Part shown: positions 14,613 to 15,600 of the stretch, one piece after another | Numbering within the stretch: position 1 is the first letter of the stretch | Layout of the letters: each line of letters opens with the position of its first letter | Origin: JBBDXA01 sp040902585 | GTDB lineage: Bacteria; Planctomycetota; Phycisphaerae; Phycisphaerales; Phycisphaeraceae | Direction of reading: 5' to 3' | Length of the DNA: 15,600 nucleotides | NCBI GenBank assembly: GCA_040902585.1 | Contig: JBBDXA010000207.1 | Span: forward strand, 1-15,600 | Notes under the pieces: model-generated | Database searches by the model: none | The model's input: only the letters and a program-made list of their open reading frames with translations | Told to the model about the DNA's origin: nothing | Program-made: the position numbers and the translations under genes

Positions 14613-15600
14613 TCACTTCGACTTGGCGCGGAGGATCATCACGATCTCCGCATCCTCCGTGTTCAGGCTCTTCAACATGTTGGACGAACCTGTCAGGATC
14701 ACCGCGCCGCCGTTGGGGATGGCCACCGAGGTGCGGTAGATCACACCGTCCTGCTCGGGCAGGTCGATGCTCGCGCTGGTCGCGGCTGACTTGCGGCCGG
14801 GCTTGATCTCGCCCTGCCCCTTCACATTGCCCGTCACGCTGCCAGGTGCCTTGGGATCAGCGCCGGGCGTAACGGCGCCGGTGATCGAACCGGTCTGTTC
14901 AAGGGTCGGGTTCTCACTGGCACCACCGCCGGGGATTTCGCTGGACTTTGAAGCCGTGCCCACGATCAGATCGCTGCGCACGGTCATGACGATGGATTTG
15001 TCGCCCTGTGTGACGGTCGCTTCGATATCAAGCTTCGCGCCGCTGGAGAGTACGCTGACGGTCGGGTCCAGCCCGCCGCCCGCGCCGGACACCGGCTCGA
15101 CATCGGACAGGAAGCTCGCGTTGTTGGCCGCGGTCAGGTACGTGCGCTGGCCGTTGAACATGACCATCTTCGTCCCGCCCAGCTTCTTGTTGCCTGTGGC
15201 CGGATCGCTTACGGCCTTGAGGAAGGCGTCGAGCTTGTCAGGATCAATAATGAAATCGCCGCCGGCCTTTTTGATCTCTTCATCGAGCACCTTCGACTTC
15301 ACGAGGAGGAAACGCGCCTCGACGCTGACCATCTTCTCCACGTTCGACTGCATCTGTGCGATGAGCTCCGCAATGGCCTTGTGATTTCGTGGCGTGGTCT
15401 TGACGATGAGGTTGCCCGTGATTTCGCGCAGGCTGCTCAGTTCGCCGCCGTAGGCCGCCCATTCGGAGGTGGTGCCCACGGTGTCCTGGATGAGCGTGGT
15501 GAGCTGTTCAATGCTCTCGGCGCGGGTGATCTGGTCGCCTTCGCTGTCGCTGTCGGAAAAGCGCGGGGTGGGGCCGGCGTAGCCGCCGCTGCTGCCGCCG
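14613..15600 (-). CDS. C-terminal part of a secretin-like protein (5' end outside window)
   Basis: The minus-strand frame is open from base 15600 to TGA at 14615-14613, about 328 residues. A GTG at 15479 is internal, because coherent sequence continues upstream (GGYAGPTPRFSDSDSEGDQI, then TRAESIEQLTTLIQDTV). LIQDTVGTTSEWAAYGG and LREITGNLIVKTTPRNHKAI match the secretin N-domain (Secretin_N) pattern. VEARFLLV, KMVMFNGQRTYLTAA, FLSDVEPV, LSSGAKLDIEATVTQ, IDLPEQDGVIYRTSVAIPNGGAVILTG match the secretin beta-barrel domain. A Gly/Ser/Pro/Thr-rich stretch of about 56 residues (14943-14775) sits inside the barrel region. After VILTG the usual VPLLGDIPxLGxLF signature is missing, and the protein ends IVMILRAKSK. 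It is probably an outer-membrane or periplasmic pore-family protein of a pilus or type II-like system. The exact system cannot be told. Confidence 0.82.
   Translation of the reverse strand, partial: GGSSGGYAGPTPRFSDSDSEGDQITRAESIEQLTTLIQDTVGTTSEWAAYGGELSSLREITGNLIVKTTPRNHKAIAELIAQMQSNVEKMVSVEARFLLVKSKVLDEEIKKAGGDFIIDPDKLDAFLKAVSDPATGNKKLGGTKMVMFNGQRTYLTAANNASFLSDVEPVSGAGGGLDPTVSVLSSGAKLDIEATVTQGDKSIVMTVRSDLIVGTASKSSEIPGGGASENPTLEQTGSITGAVTPGADPKAPGSVTGNVKGQGEIKPGRKSAATSASIDLPEQDGVIYRTSVAIPNGGAVILTGSSNMLKSLNTEDAEIVMILRAKSK

Noticed and set aside
13902..14789. 295-codon plus-strand frame across the zinc-ribbon and secretin-like genes
   Set aside because: It crosses two real minus-strand genes and their spacer and has no recognisable domain.
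14767..15384. 205-codon plus-strand frame opposite the secretin-like gene
   Set aside because: It is Pro/Ser/Leu-rich antisense shadow. The minus strand has clear secretin motifs.
14613..15479. Secretin-like gene starting at GTG 15479
   Set aside because: The open frame continues to the window edge with sequence matching secretin N-domain patterns, so this GTG is an internal valine codon.

Overview
The window looks like a chromosomal segment of a GC-rich planctomycete, probably of the Phycisphaerae type. Three things suggest this. There is a very large PVC-type membrane-bound dehydrogenase/cytochrome c protein of the Pirellula/Verrucomicrobium kind. There is a predicted membrane protein with an N-terminal CxxC...CPECG zinc ribbon of the sort common in planctomycetes. 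There is also a secretin-like protein with planctomycete-style low-complexity inserts. The taxonomic call is inference from gene content only.

Layout on the + strand. Positions 3-155 hold the last 50 codons of an unrecognised protein whose body lies outside the window. Positions 156-696 form a gene-poor, repeat-rich spacer with a 19-bp palindrome, an 11-bp-arm inverted repeat, helically phased TCCCG repeats and a G-run tract. Then come: (i) 697-3213, a secreted CehA/McbA-type PHP-fold metallohydrolase with two carboxypeptidase-regulatory-like beta domains; (ii) 3260-6103, an AddB-like PD-(D/E)XK nuclease with a degenerate helicase-like N-terminal part; (iii) 6100-9396, an AddA-like UvrD/Rep helicase with its own C-terminal nuclease, joined to addB by an ATGA overlap; (iv) 9498-13022, a secreted PVC-type dehydrogenase/HEAT/galactose-binding-like/cytochrome c protein.

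Layout on the - strand. A zinc-ribbon, two-TM, TPR-like protein (14507-13026) converges on gene (iv), with only 3 bases between the two stop codons. Upstream of it is the C-terminal part of a secretin-like protein (14613 to beyond 15600).

How the genes work together. The clear functional unit is addB-addA, a two-subunit helicase-nuclease for processing double-strand DNA ends. The two flanking secreted proteins (metallohydrolase and cytochrome) are typical planctomycete periplasmic proteins and need not be functionally linked to addAB. I see no rRNA, tRNA, CRISPR array, transposase or integrase, and no gene set that is clearly a new defence or biosynthetic system. The least explained DNA is the repeat-rich spacer at 391-636. 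The least explained proteins are the zinc-ribbon/TPR membrane protein and the secretin-like protein, which lacks the usual C-terminal gate signature.
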